Assembly (NCBI GenBank): GCA_017858515.1 | Contig: JAFMBM010000036.1 | Location: 1-33,614, forward strand | From: Cryomorphaceae bacterium | Lineage (GTDB): Bacteria > Bacteroidota > Bacteroidia > Flavobacteriales > Schleiferiaceae | DNA: 33,614 bases | Direction: 5' to 3' | In this document: positions 26,315 through 33,614 of the stretch, one piece after another | Numbering within the stretch: the first letter of the stretch is position 1 | Layout of the letters: each line of letters starts with the position of its first letter | Notes under the pieces: model-generated | Database searches by the model: none | Told to the model about the DNA's origin: nothing | The model's input: the letters and a program-made list of their open reading frames with translations, nothing else | Position numbers and translations under genes: made by a program

Positions 26315-27393
26315 TACAATCTTCGGAAAAGCCCTTCCATATCTTTCAAACTAATTTTTGATTCCCAATCGTGACCTAAGGCATGAATCCACATATGTGG
26401 CAGGTTCCAGCTAACTTGTGCCATTGCTGAGATTTGATCATCCGTCCAACCGGAGCTTAAATTCTGAGGTAAATCAATAGAATGATGAGCAAGCATTTGC
26501 TTGAATTCAAGTACAGCATCGCCATAATAATCATGCAAATGATTGAAAGCAATGCAGTTTGCATATCCATGCCTATATCCTAAAATCTTAGATAAGCCAT
26601 AAGATAGAGCGTGACAAACACCCACTTCACTGTAGGTTAGACTCAGTCCACCAAAAAGAGAAGCGATCATTAATTTATCGTCATTCTCTTCATTCTGCCC
26701 ACTGTTTGGACCTATAAAAACCTCACGACAAAGCTTGAGACTTTCTTCGCCATAGGCTCTAGAAAAAGCATTATTGTGAATCCCAGTTTCGCTTTCAATG
26801 CAATGAATGTAAGTATCCATTCCCGTATAAAACCAATGATTTCTGGGAACCGAATGGGTAAGACTGGGATCGAGAATAATCTGATCAAATACAGTCCATT
26901 CACATTTTAAACCTAGCTTCTTTACTGGTCCTGTTAACACTGCGGTGGTGCTACACTCTGCCCCTGTGCCAGAAATAGTTGGAATTCCTAAGTGAAAAAC
27001 ACCAGGTTTTTTAATCAGGTTTAATCCTTGGTAGTCACTCGAAGGGCCCTCAGTGGTAAGCATTAGACTCAATGCTTTTGCAATATCCATAATGCTTCCT
27101 CCGCCCACACCAACAACTCCAGAAGGCAAACCATGATTCAGTAAAATATCATCTCTTAAACGATCTATTTGCTCTGTAGTAGGCTCATGCACATCGCAAT
27201 CCTCAAAATAAAGCACATCCTCAGGCTTCAGCTTTAGATCTCCAACGAGGCTAGAACTTTTAAAAAAATGATCTACTATGAAAACAAACTTTCCATTGTT
27301 CTTTTCACGAATTGGATCAATCATCGAAGACAATTGATGCACTGAGCCTCTTCCAAAAACAAGCTTTCCTATGTTGTTTAATATCTTATGCAT
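26314..27393 (-). CDS. kdnB: 3-deoxy-D-manno-octulosonate 8-oxidase (iron-containing dehydrogenase)
   Basis: This 359-residue group III, iron-dependent alcohol dehydrogenase shows the NAD-binding GVGGGSIMD at 95-103. Iron ligands are expected at D193 and H197 (GMDTYIH), H261 (VGVCHALSYG) and H275 (GYRHGYAN). KdnB oxidises the C8 hydroxyl of Kdo to an aldehyde, which KdnA then aminates to 8-amino-3,8-dideoxy-octulosonate (Kdo8N). The specific call rests on direct coupling to the aminotransferase gene and the nearby kdsB, the arrangement described for Shewanella. Other iron dehydrogenases share these residues, so sequence alone would give only the superfamily. Overlaps of TAATG type join it to kdnA upstream and bshC downstream. 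Confidence 0.85.
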   Translation of the reverse strand: MHKILNNIGKLVFGRGSVHQLSSMIDPIREKNNGKFVFIVDHFFKSSSLVGDLKLKPEDVLYFEDCDVHEPTTEQIDRLRDDILLNHGLPSGVVGVGGGSIMDIAKALSLMLTTEGPSSDYQGLNLIKKPGVFHLGIPTISGTGAECSTTAVLTGPVKKLGLKCEWTVFDQIILDPSLTHSVPRNHWFYTGMDTYIHCIESETGIHNNAFSRAYGEESLKLCREVFIGPNSGQNEENDDKLMIASLFGGLSLTYSEVGVCHALSYGLSKILGYRHGYANCIAFNHLHDYYGDAVLEFKQMLAHHSIDLPQNLSSGWTDDQISAMAQVSWNLPHMWIHALGHDWESKISLKDMEGLFRRL

Positions 27394-28586
27394 TAACCAA
27401 TGGTTTTGCGAATAACATCAATCATTTGATCTGCTAATTTGTCCATATCCTCTTTTGTCCAAGTAACTTTTGTTCCAACAGAAAGCAGTCGTCCCACCAC
27501 ATCTTGAGAAATCGGAATATCTAAATTTGAATAATCTTGGGGTGCTCCCAAATGGTGAATTGCCATTTTAAACGGCGATTCCAATTTTTTAAGATGATCC
27601 CATTGATTAATAAAATGGTACATATTGGTAAACCAGTAATTTACACCAATTCCGGCGGCAGCCAAATTCTTAGCTGTCTGTTCAGCGAGGGCTTGAGTTG
27701 GAAGGAAAAAATTCAAGAAAGTTCCACTATCTCCATCTTGGTCAGGAACCGGTCTAAATCGAAGTTCAGCCACCTCAGACAATCTGCTCTTTAAATAGGA
27801 ATGATTGTGTCTTTTGCGGTCGCGGATATCATGAAGCTTTCTAATTTGAGCCAATCCTACAGCCGCATGCAATTCACTCAATCTAAAATTAGTTCCTAAA
27901 ATTGGATGGGCTTCCATTCCTCTATTTGAGCCAAGATGAGAGTGACCGTGATCTGAAAACTGTTCGATATAATTCGATATTTTCTCATCGTTCGTAATGC
28001 AAAGTCCTCCTTCTCCTGCTGTAATTATTTTGAAAAAATCGAGAGAAAAGGCTCCAGCTTCTCCAAAGAGACCCACTGATTTGCCCTTATAAAAGGCCCC
28101 TAGAGCCTGGCCCGCATCTTCAAGTAATTTTAGATTGTGCTTTTTGCAAACAGCAAGAATAGAATCCATATCTGCCGCGGCTCCACACATATGAACCAAC
28201 ATAACTCCCTTCGTTCTCGGCGTAATTACCTTTTCAATTCCTTCTGCAGACAAACAGAGATTTTCATCAATTTCAGCAAAAACGGGTAATCCTCCACCCA
28301 AAAGAACACCTTCTATGGTAGCAATATATGTAAACGGCGGCACAATGATTTCGTCTCCAAAGCCCAATCCAGAAGCAGCCATTGCAGCTGCCACAGCAGT
28401 AGATCCGCTGCTTACAGCATGAGCAAAAGCCGCTGATGTGTATTTACGCGTTTCGGCCTCTAGTTCTCGAGCCTTCCAACGATCTTGTCGGAGGTGCTCA
28501 TGATTGTAACGAAAAAGGCAACCTGTCTCTAACACTTCATTTACTTCATGACGCTCTTCGGCGCCAAAAACATCCATTCCAGGCAT
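27393..28586 (-). CDS. kdnA: 8-amino-3,8-dideoxy-manno-octulosonate aminotransferase (DegT/DnrJ/EryC1)
   Basis: This 397-residue PLP enzyme of the DegT/DnrJ/EryC1 sugar aminotransferase family transfers an amino group, normally from glutamate, to the C8 aldehyde of oxidised Kdo. The catalytic lysine is K186 in SLDFFKIITAGEGG. D157 in LLEDAGQALGA contacts the PLP ring nitrogen, and the substrate-site segments VPPFTYIATIEGVLLGGGLPVF and GTNFRLSELHAAVGLAQ are present. The product identity follows from its partner kdnB, which it overlaps by one base, and from the divergent kdsB. Alone, the family makes many amino sugars. An in-frame ATG at residue 4 is an alternative start. It heads the kdnA-kdnB-bshC(-tauE) transcript. 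Confidence 0.85.
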   Translation of the reverse strand: MPGMDVFGAEERHEVNEVLETGCLFRYNHEHLRQDRWKARELEAETRKYTSAAFAHAVSSGSTAVAAAMAASGLGFGDEIIVPPFTYIATIEGVLLGGGLPVFAEIDENLCLSAEGIEKVITPRTKGVMLVHMCGAAADMDSILAVCKKHNLKLLEDAGQALGAFYKGKSVGLFGEAGAFSLDFFKIITAGEGGLCITNDEKISNYIEQFSDHGHSHLGSNRGMEAHPILGTNFRLSELHAAVGLAQIRKLHDIRDRKRHNHSYLKSRLSEVAELRFRPVPDQDGDSGTFLNFFLPTQALAEQTAKNLAAAGIGVNYWFTNMYHFINQWDHLKKLESPFKMAIHHLGAPQDYSNLDIPISQDVVGRLLSVGTKVTWTKEDMDKLADQMIDVIRKTIG

Positions 28587-28605
28587 AGTATCAAAATATA
28601 AGGAG

Positions 28606-28625
28606 CAAAAATAAGCGTAAGTTTG
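28606..28625. promoter_or_regulatory. Back-to-back -7 elements for kdnA and kdsB
   Basis: The 57-bp gap between the divergent genes holds two perfect TAnnTTTG matches. TATTTTTG on the minus strand (28606-28613) lies 19 bases before the kdnA ATG. TAAGTTTG on the plus strand (28618-28625) lies 18 bases before the kdsB ATG. They are four bases apart. No TTG is present at -33 for either, so both calls are tentative. Confidence 0.4.
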
Positions 28626-28643
28626 GGAGGCAGTGTACAGCAG

Positions 28644-29399
28644 ATGAAACGAAATATTTTAGGCATTATTCCAGCCCGATTTGGATCTAGCAGATTTGAA
28701 GGCAAACCCTTGGTAGACATTCATGGAAAACCCATGATTCAATGGGTCTACGAAGCTAGTATTCAAGTTCTTGATTATGTAGTTGTGGCAACAGACGACA
28801 GTAGAATCGAAAGGGCCGTTCAGTCTTTTGGAGGAAGGGTAGTGATGACTTCCACTGATCATTTGAATGGTACAAGTCGGTGTGTAGAGGCTTTGGAAAA
28901 ATTTGAGCTGGCAGAAAAGCTTAGCTTTTCTGCTATAATCAATATACAGGGTGATGAACCCATGATCGAGCCAGACGTACTTGGAGCCCTGAAGAAGAGC
29001 CTTGAATCTGATAAAGTTGAATTGGCAACTTTGGTGAGTGAAGTTACGGACCCAAAAGACCTTTATAATGAAGGGGAAGCTTTTGTTACCTTAGACAGAA
29101 TGGGCAATGCGCTCTACTTTAGTAGATCGGTTATTCCTTTCGTTCGAAATTTTCCAAAAGAAGAATGGATTCATCATCACTTATTCTATAAACATTTAGG
29201 AATGTATGCCTACAGTCGTGAAGGTCTGTATCGATTTTCAAATCTCCTCCCCTCTTCTTTAGAATTGGCTGAGAGTTTAGAGCAGAATAGGTGGTTGGAA
29301 GCAGGATTTAAAATTAATTGCGCAATTGCAACGAGTAAAAGTATTCCGGTAGATACACCTGAAGACTTAAATCGGGTTCTAGCCGTTTGGAAAAAATAG
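28644..29399 (+). CDS. kdsB: 3-deoxy-manno-octulosonate cytidylyltransferase
   Basis: This 251-residue nucleotidyltransferase activates Kdo (or here perhaps Kdo8N) with CTP to CMP-sugar for transfer to lipid A. The N-terminal signature is GIIPARFGSSRFEGKPL, where the family normally has PARxxSxRxxGKPL. It is followed by VVVATDDSRI, TSTDHLNGTSRCVEAL, INIQGDEPMIEP and FYKHLGMYAYSREGL, all typical of KdsB. I choose the ATG at 28644. A TTG seven codons upstream overlaps the predicted -7 element and lengthens the protein beyond the family start. It is divergent from kdnA. In Shewanella the KdsB partner of KdnAB prefers the amino sugar; whether that is so here cannot be read by eye. Confidence 0.93.
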   Translation: MKRNILGIIPARFGSSRFEGKPLVDIHGKPMIQWVYEASIQVLDYVVVATDDSRIERAVQSFGGRVVMTSTDHLNGTSRCVEALEKFELAEKLSFSAIINIQGDEPMIEPDVLGALKKSLESDKVELATLVSEVTDPKDLYNEGEAFVTLDRMGNALYFSRSVIPFVRNFPKEEWIHHHLFYKHLGMYAYSREGLYRFSNLLPSSLELAESLEQNRWLEAGFKINCAIATSKSIPVDTPEDLNRVLAVWKK

Positions 29400-29401
29400 G
29401 G

Positions 29402-29695
29402 TTAGAATATTTGAAAAATAGCCCTTCTTAATTCTATTTCACCCTGATGTAGAATAACCCAATAGGCCCCCTGATTTAAAGGAGAAACATTTACCTCAAA
29501 TTCGTTCTTTTTGGCAGTGAGCCTCATTTCAAAAAGAATCTCTTCTAGATCATTCTGAATCCGCAGATTTAGACCAGATAATTCCGAGGCATAGCGTATC
29601 ACTAGCATTTTGTTATAGCTTCGAAGCTGCACTTTCCAGTCTGAAACTCCGTCTTTTTTTATACTCTGCTTGTCAGTCACTAACACAATTTTCAA
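29402..29695 (-). CDS. Small orphan protein resembling a T9SS sorting domain
   Basis: I do not recognise a named family for this 97-residue protein. Residues about 28-97 show an alternating-strand pattern (KMLVIRYASELSGLNLRI; FEMRLTAKKNEFEVNVSPL; NQGAYWVILHQGEIELRRAI). This strongly resembles the C-terminal sorting domain of T9SS proteins, whose usual ending is 'L..G.Y.v.i..g......ki.v'. However, no signal peptide is present, so it should be cytoplasmic. The start must be non-ATG (TTG at 29695, or GTG nine bases later), because a TAA lies directly upstream in frame. The first ATG would leave only 68 residues. It faces kdsB with a 2-bp gap. It may be a real small protein or the remnant of a larger secreted one. 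Confidence 0.55.
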   Translation of the reverse strand: MKIVLVTDKQSIKKDGVSDWKVQLRSYNKMLVIRYASELSGLNLRIQNDLEEILFEMRLTAKKNEFEVNVSPLNQGAYWVILHQGEIELRRAIFQIF

Positions 29696-29791
29696 TTATT
29701 TTAAAAGGAAACTATTTCATATTTAGGCTTACAAAGGAACAAAAAGTACAGTTTATAGTTTACGTCTACTGCTGTTATTAGCCTTTATTCT

Positions 29792-31768
29792 TCAATATTG
29801 AATAAGAGCTTTAATTCTCTCTTCTAGATGGGCATTCGCCAAAAAGCCCTTTTCTAGATTCGCTGCAAAAGGAACGGGTAAGTTTACCGAAGCCACACGC
29901 ATAACGGGCGCATCTAAACTTCTGAAGCAATTTTCTTGAATAAAGGAGGCAATATCCCCTCCTATTCCGCCAGTCATAACATCTTCATGCAACACTAAAA
30001 CTCTTCCTGTTTTACGAGCACTAGCCAAAATAGCTTCTGTATCTAAGGGAGCTAAAGATCTTAAATCCAGTAAATCTGCGTTCCATTCAGGATGCTCCTT
30101 TAAGATTTCGAGCGACCAATGAACTCCCATTCCATATGTGATTATACTAAAATCGGCTCCTTCTTTTATCATACTTGCTTTACCAATAGGAAGAGTGTAA
30201 TACTCCTTGGGAACCTCTTGGTAAATAGACCGATACAAAGCTTTATGTTCGAAAAAAAGCACTGGATTAGGATCTTCTATTGCCGCGTTCAAAAGACCTT
30301 TGGCATCAAATGGGAAGGCCGGATAAATTACTTTAAGTCCAGGTGTGTGGGTAAACCAAGCTTCGTTGCTTTGAGAGTGAAAGGGGCCTGCAGCCACTCC
30401 CGCCCCGGTAGGCATTCGTACAACTACATCCGCATTCTGTCCCCAACGGTAATGAATTTTAGCTAGATTATTGCAAATTTGCGTCATACCTTCTGACACA
30501 AAATCTGCAAATTGCATTTCAACCATGGCTTTCATTCCTTTAATTGAAAGACCTAATCCTGCTCCAAGAATGGCTGATTCACAAAGTGGAGTGTTGCGCA
30601 CTCTTTCTTTACCAAACTTGGCTACAAATCCATCCGTTATTTTAAAAACCCCTCCATATTCCCCAATATCTTGACCCATTAAAATCAGTTCTGGAAAGCG
30701 TTCCATGCTTTGAGATAATGAATGAGAAATGGCATCGATCAGTCGGATGTTCTCCGTCTCGCCTTTGGGCTCTATGATTTCAGGGGTGTGCTCTCTGTAA
30801 AGATCTTTTAATTCTTCATCAAGATTAAATACTACAGAAGGCTCTTCATCTGCCAACCTCAATCCCTCATTAATCTCGGCTTTAATTTCGGCGCGAATGT
30901 TTTCAATCTGCTCCGTATCAATAATGCCAGCATCCATCAGTGCAGATTCGAAATTACTAACAGGGTCTTTTACCGACCATTCTTCTTGAATTCCTTCAGG
31001 GTAATATTTCGTTCCACTCGCTTCTTCATGCCCGCGCATTCGAAAACTCAAACACTCGATTAAAATAGGTCGAGGATTGGAACGAATGTCTTCTGCAATC
31101 TTTTTGATGGAAGTATACACTTCAATGAGATTGTTTCCGTCTAACTGAACGGCTTCCATTCCGTAGCCAATTCCCTTATCTATAAATTGCTTACATCGGA
31201 ATTGCTCTCTTGAAGGGGTCGATAGACCCCATTGATTATTCTCAACAATAAAAAGTACTGGCAATTGCCAAACGGCTGCTGTGTTTAAAGCTTCATGAAA
31301 ATCGCCTTCACTTGCACCTCCATCTCCAGTAAAAACCATGGTGGCTTTTTGATTCCCTTGGATTTTATCCGCCAAGGCAATTCCATCCGCAACCCCTAAT
31401 TGTGGTCCGAGATGCGAAATCATTCCAACTATATGATGTTCATTACTTCCAAAGTGAAAAGACCGATCTCTACCTTTGGTAAATCCCTCCTTTTTCCCCT
31501 GAAATTGCTTGAAAAGTTTATGCAATGGAATATTCCTAGAAGTAAATACTCCTAGATTTCTATGCATCGTGAGAATGTATTCATCCTCCCGCATTGCCAA
31601 AGCGCAACCAACACTTATGGCCTCCTGTCCGTAACCACTAAACCATTTCGAAATCCTTCCTTGCCTCAATAGTATGAGCATCTTGTCCTCAATCAATCGG
31701 GGACGCAAAATGGAGCGGTAGAGATGCAAACTCTCTTCTTTCGAAATCGATTCTAGCATGAAATTCAT
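29792..31768 (-). CDS. Fused alpha/beta 2-oxoacid dehydrogenase E1 component
   Basis: This 658-residue protein joins both E1 subunits of a branched-chain 2-oxoacid (or pyruvate-type) dehydrogenase complex. The alpha half (about 1-330) has GYGQEAISVG, HRNLGVF, and the thiamine-diphosphate motif from GDG (148-150) to NN (177-178). The beta half (about 345-658) has RLIDAISHSLSQSM, MGQDIGEYGGVFKITDGF, MQFADFVSEGMTQI, and a C-terminal transketolase-like domain with VLHEDVMTGGIGGDI. It decarboxylates 2-oxoacids and transfers the acyl group to lipoyl-E2, which is not encoded here. Substrate preference cannot be told safely; 2-oxoisovalerate is the usual annotation. An ATG at 31757-31759 is an alternative start. 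A weak promoter lies 19-50 bp upstream. Confidence 0.9.
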   Translation of the reverse strand: MNFMLESISKEESLHLYRSILRPRLIEDKMLILLRQGRISKWFSGYGQEAISVGCALAMREDEYILTMHRNLGVFTSRNIPLHKLFKQFQGKKEGFTKGRDRSFHFGSNEHHIVGMISHLGPQLGVADGIALADKIQGNQKATMVFTGDGGASEGDFHEALNTAAVWQLPVLFIVENNQWGLSTPSREQFRCKQFIDKGIGYGMEAVQLDGNNLIEVYTSIKKIAEDIRSNPRPILIECLSFRMRGHEEASGTKYYPEGIQEEWSVKDPVSNFESALMDAGIIDTEQIENIRAEIKAEINEGLRLADEEPSVVFNLDEELKDLYREHTPEIIEPKGETENIRLIDAISHSLSQSMERFPELILMGQDIGEYGGVFKITDGFVAKFGKERVRNTPLCESAILGAGLGLSIKGMKAMVEMQFADFVSEGMTQICNNLAKIHYRWGQNADVVVRMPTGAGVAAGPFHSQSNEAWFTHTPGLKVIYPAFPFDAKGLLNAAIEDPNPVLFFEHKALYRSIYQEVPKEYYTLPIGKASMIKEGADFSIITYGMGVHWSLEILKEHPEWNADLLDLRSLAPLDTEAILASARKTGRVLVLHEDVMTGGIGGDIASFIQENCFRSLDAPVMRVASVNLPVPFAANLEKGFLANAHLEERIKALIQY

Positions 31769-31974
31769 AGGTGCCGAATAAAGTTTGCTAAGGTAAATCC
31801 TTCCACAGTTTGTAATTCAATTAAGAGTTCGTTTATTTTACATCTATCTTGAAAACTTCCTAATTCTTTCGCTAAAGAATCATTTAGTAGGATTAAACAT
31901 CCAAGGAAAAAGTTCCCTCCAGAGTCTTAACTTTCGTGCCCTATTCACTGTACTTGACATACTACCATAATTTT
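31769..31974. promoter_or_regulatory. Divergent promoter region between E1 and the sensor kinase
   Basis: This 206-bp gap has no ORF. For the minus strand, TTG (31818-31820) followed after 22 bases by TACCTTAG (31788-31795) matches the Bacteroidota consensus with one mismatch and would start the E1 message about 10-15 bases before its ATG. For the plus strand no confident promoter was found; TAACTTTC at about 31928 is a one-mismatch candidate. No strong hairpin was seen. Confidence 0.35.
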
Positions 31975-33614
31975 ATGCAAATCTCTAGGCTTAGATCTTT
32001 TTTATTGACTTTCTGTGTTGCATTATCCATTCATGTTTACTCTCAAAAAGAATTCATTCAGCTATCTGAAGAGATCCTTCAAATTCGTCAGCAAGGCTCT
32101 CTTTTAGTAGATAGTACTAGCCTTTTAAGTTTTAAGGAAATATTGGATTTACCCAAAGAGAAATGGAATGAGGTGGATAGCGATATCCCAATGTTGGGGT
32201 TATCTAAATTCAATTACTGGTATCAGATTGACATCGCTAACCACTCCCAAAAAGAGCAAGTGTTTTATTTAGATATTAATAATCCCTTAATCGATACAAT
32301 AGATCTCTACGTATTAAAAGGAGAAAGATTGGTGAAAGAGTTTCACACAGGTGATCACTACTCCTTTTTTTCTAGGCCTCTGGCAACCCAATCTTTTATG
32401 TTTCCTATTTCGCTAAACAAGAAAGATTTAGCCCAGATAGTTATCCGGATTCGCAGTCAAGATCAAGCACTCTTACCCATTAGTTTCGGAAGTAGAGAGG
32501 CAATGTATCAAAGCAAATCGAGATCAGAATTAATCTTTGGAATTTACATTGGATTAATGCTAGTGATGTTTCTATATAACACTATTATATATGTAACCAC
32601 TCAGGATCGCAGCTATCTCTACTACATCATTTATATTCTATCGCTATTATCTGCCCAGATTTGGTTGGAAGGATTTGGCTTCAAAAACTTCAGTCCCAAT
32701 GCCCCTGCTTTTCACCATTATGGAGTCATTCTATCCAGCACAATAACGGGTTTAGCAGCCATTGCCTTTGCGCGTCAATTTCTTCGAATGAAAGAAACAG
32801 CTCCTCGATTTAATCAAGGTCTTTACGTTTTTCAGGCTCTTTACATTCTTGCCAGTTTGGCCAGAATTCTTGGATACGATAGCTTGAGTTTTCAGTTGTT
32901 GGATATTACAGGAGGTACGGTTGCTTTGTACGGATTAGCGTTTTCAATATGGCTTTCTATCAAAGGCAATAGAGATGCAAAATTCTACCTAATCGCCTGG
33001 CTATTATTTATTTCTGGTATAATTATATACGTATTGAGAAATCTGGGAGTTCTTCCTTTTAATGCGCTCACTAGCAGCGGACTACAGATTGGATCTGCAG
33101 GCGAAATCATCTTGCTCTCACTTGCTTTAGGAGATCGAATTAACCGGTTGAGAAAGGAAAGAGAAATGGCTCTAGACCAATCTCTTAAGCTATCTAAAGA
33201 AAATGCCAAAATTATCTTGGAGCAAAACATTGTCTTGGAGCAAAAAGTAGAAGAACGAACCGTAGAATTGCAAGAAGCCAATGAAGAACTTTCAGTTACA
33301 TTAGAACACCTCAAAGAGACTCAGTCTCAATTGGTAGAGGTTGAAAAAATGGCTTCTTTAGGTCAACTTACAGCAGGAATTGCCCATGAGATAAACAATC
33401 CAATAAACTTTGTCACAAGCAATATTTCCCCTCTTAAAAGAGACATTTTAGATTTAAATAATTTAATGACCATTTATAGAAAATTAGAGTCCAAGGAAAT
33501 GGCAGAGGCAGATTTAAAAGAGATCATTAAACAAGCGATTGAATTCAAAGAAGAGATTGATTACGACTATTTAGTCGAAGAAATTGATATTTTAATTGAC
33601 GGAATATACGATGG
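31975..33614 (+). CDS. 7TMR-DISM sensor histidine kinase, cut by the right window edge
   Basis: The frame is open from the ATG at 31975 to the end of the window (546 codons) without a stop. A signal peptide (residues 3-22, ending YSQ) leads to an extracytoplasmic ligand-binding domain of the 7TMR-DISM type (about 50-165, with NYWYQIDIAN and FYLDINNPLIDTIDLYVLKG). Seven predicted helices follow (about 185-400, starting LIFGIYIGLMLVMFLYNTI). Next come a cytoplasmic coiled coil (405-455) and a HisKA-type H-box MASLGQLTAGIAHEINNPI with the phosphorylated histidine at H471. The ATPase domain must lie beyond the edge. Such kinases sense external small molecules, possibly carbohydrates; the ligand and partner regulator are not in view. 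It is divergent from the E1 gene. Confidence 0.9.
   Translation, partial: MQISRLRSFLLTFCVALSIHVYSQKEFIQLSEEILQIRQQGSLLVDSTSLLSFKEILDLPKEKWNEVDSDIPMLGLSKFNYWYQIDIANHSQKEQVFYLDINNPLIDTIDLYVLKGERLVKEFHTGDHYSFFSRPLATQSFMFPISLNKKDLAQIVIRIRSQDQALLPISFGSREAMYQSKSRSELIFGIYIGLMLVMFLYNTIIYVTTQDRSYLYYIIYILSLLSAQIWLEGFGFKNFSPNAPAFHHYGVILSSTITGLAAIAFARQFLRMKETAPRFNQGLYVFQALYILASLARILGYDSLSFQLLDITGGTVALYGLAFSIWLSIKGNRDAKFYLIAWLLFISGIIIYVLRNLGVLPFNALTSSGLQIGSAGEIILLSLALGDRINRLRKEREMALDQSLKLSKENAKIILEQNIVLEQKVEERTVELQEANEELSVTLEHLKETQSQLVEVEKMASLGQLTAGIAHEINNPINFVTSNISPLKRDILDLNNLMTIYRKLESKEMAEADLKEIIKQAIEFKEEIDYDYLVEEIDILIDGIYD

Noticed and set aside
32985..33314. Minus-strand ORF of 109 codons near the right edge
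   Set aside because: It lies fully inside the plus-strand sensor kinase frame, over its transmembrane and coiled-coil part, and is a low-complexity Ser-rich shadow.
1..33614. CRISPR arrays, tRNA or rRNA genes, insertion sequences, phage or defence genes
   Set aside because: No spaced direct repeats, cloverleaf genes, transposase-like frames or terminal inverted repeats were seen on reading; nearly all the DNA is accounted for by recognisable chromosomal genes.

Overview
The window looks like chromosomal DNA from a marine-type Bacteroidota bacterium, probably Flavobacteriales. The evidence is the AT-rich sequence, a secreted protein with a type IX secretion (T9SS) sorting domain, a TonB-dependent receptor paired with a small lipoprotein, a BshC bacillithiol enzyme, a fused alpha/beta 2-oxoacid dehydrogenase E1, and several start codons sitting just behind the Bacteroidota -7 promoter element TAnnTTTG. 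Genus-level placement is not possible by eye. No rRNA, tRNA, CRISPR array, phage gene, transposase or integrase was seen, so this reads as core genome rather than an island.

Layout. 1-630 (-): a family 2 glycosyltransferase broken by an in-frame TAG and cut by the window edge. 667-7235 (-): a choice-of-anchor B T9SS protein downstream of parC, a small membrane protein and parE (topoisomerase IV). 7353-8444 (-): ychF. 8752-9417 (+): a SET-domain methyltransferase, facing the lipoprotein gene across a strong bidirectional hairpin. 9457-19307 (-): tamB, a membrane J-domain protein, hisS, a His/Cys-rich small protein, a TonB-dependent receptor and a lipoprotein. The last three look like a metal-uptake module coupled to the end of hisS. 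19317-20348 (+): tsaD, divergent from tamB with only 9 bp between the two starts.

20338-28586 (-): kdnA-kdnB-bshC-tauE, then guaA and a LysM/periplasmic-binding-fold protein. kdnA, kdnB and the divergent kdsB (28644-29399, +) together would make and activate the 8-amino form of Kdo (Kdo8N) for lipopolysaccharide. 29402-29695 (-): a small orphan protein that resembles a T9SS sorting domain. 29792-31768 (-): the fused E1. 31975-33614 (+): a 7TMR-DISM sensor histidine kinase cut by the right edge.

Most genes are housekeeping or envelope functions: DNA topology, tRNA modification and charging, GMP synthesis, outer-membrane assembly, LPS sugar synthesis and thiol metabolism. I did not find a convincing new defence or mobile system. 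The points most worth a second look are the amber-interrupted glycosyltransferase, the hisS-coupled metal module, the Kdo8N genes, the shared promoter sequence close to starts, and three poorly characterised genes: the parE-parC linker gene, the orphan sorting-domain-like protein and the SET protein.
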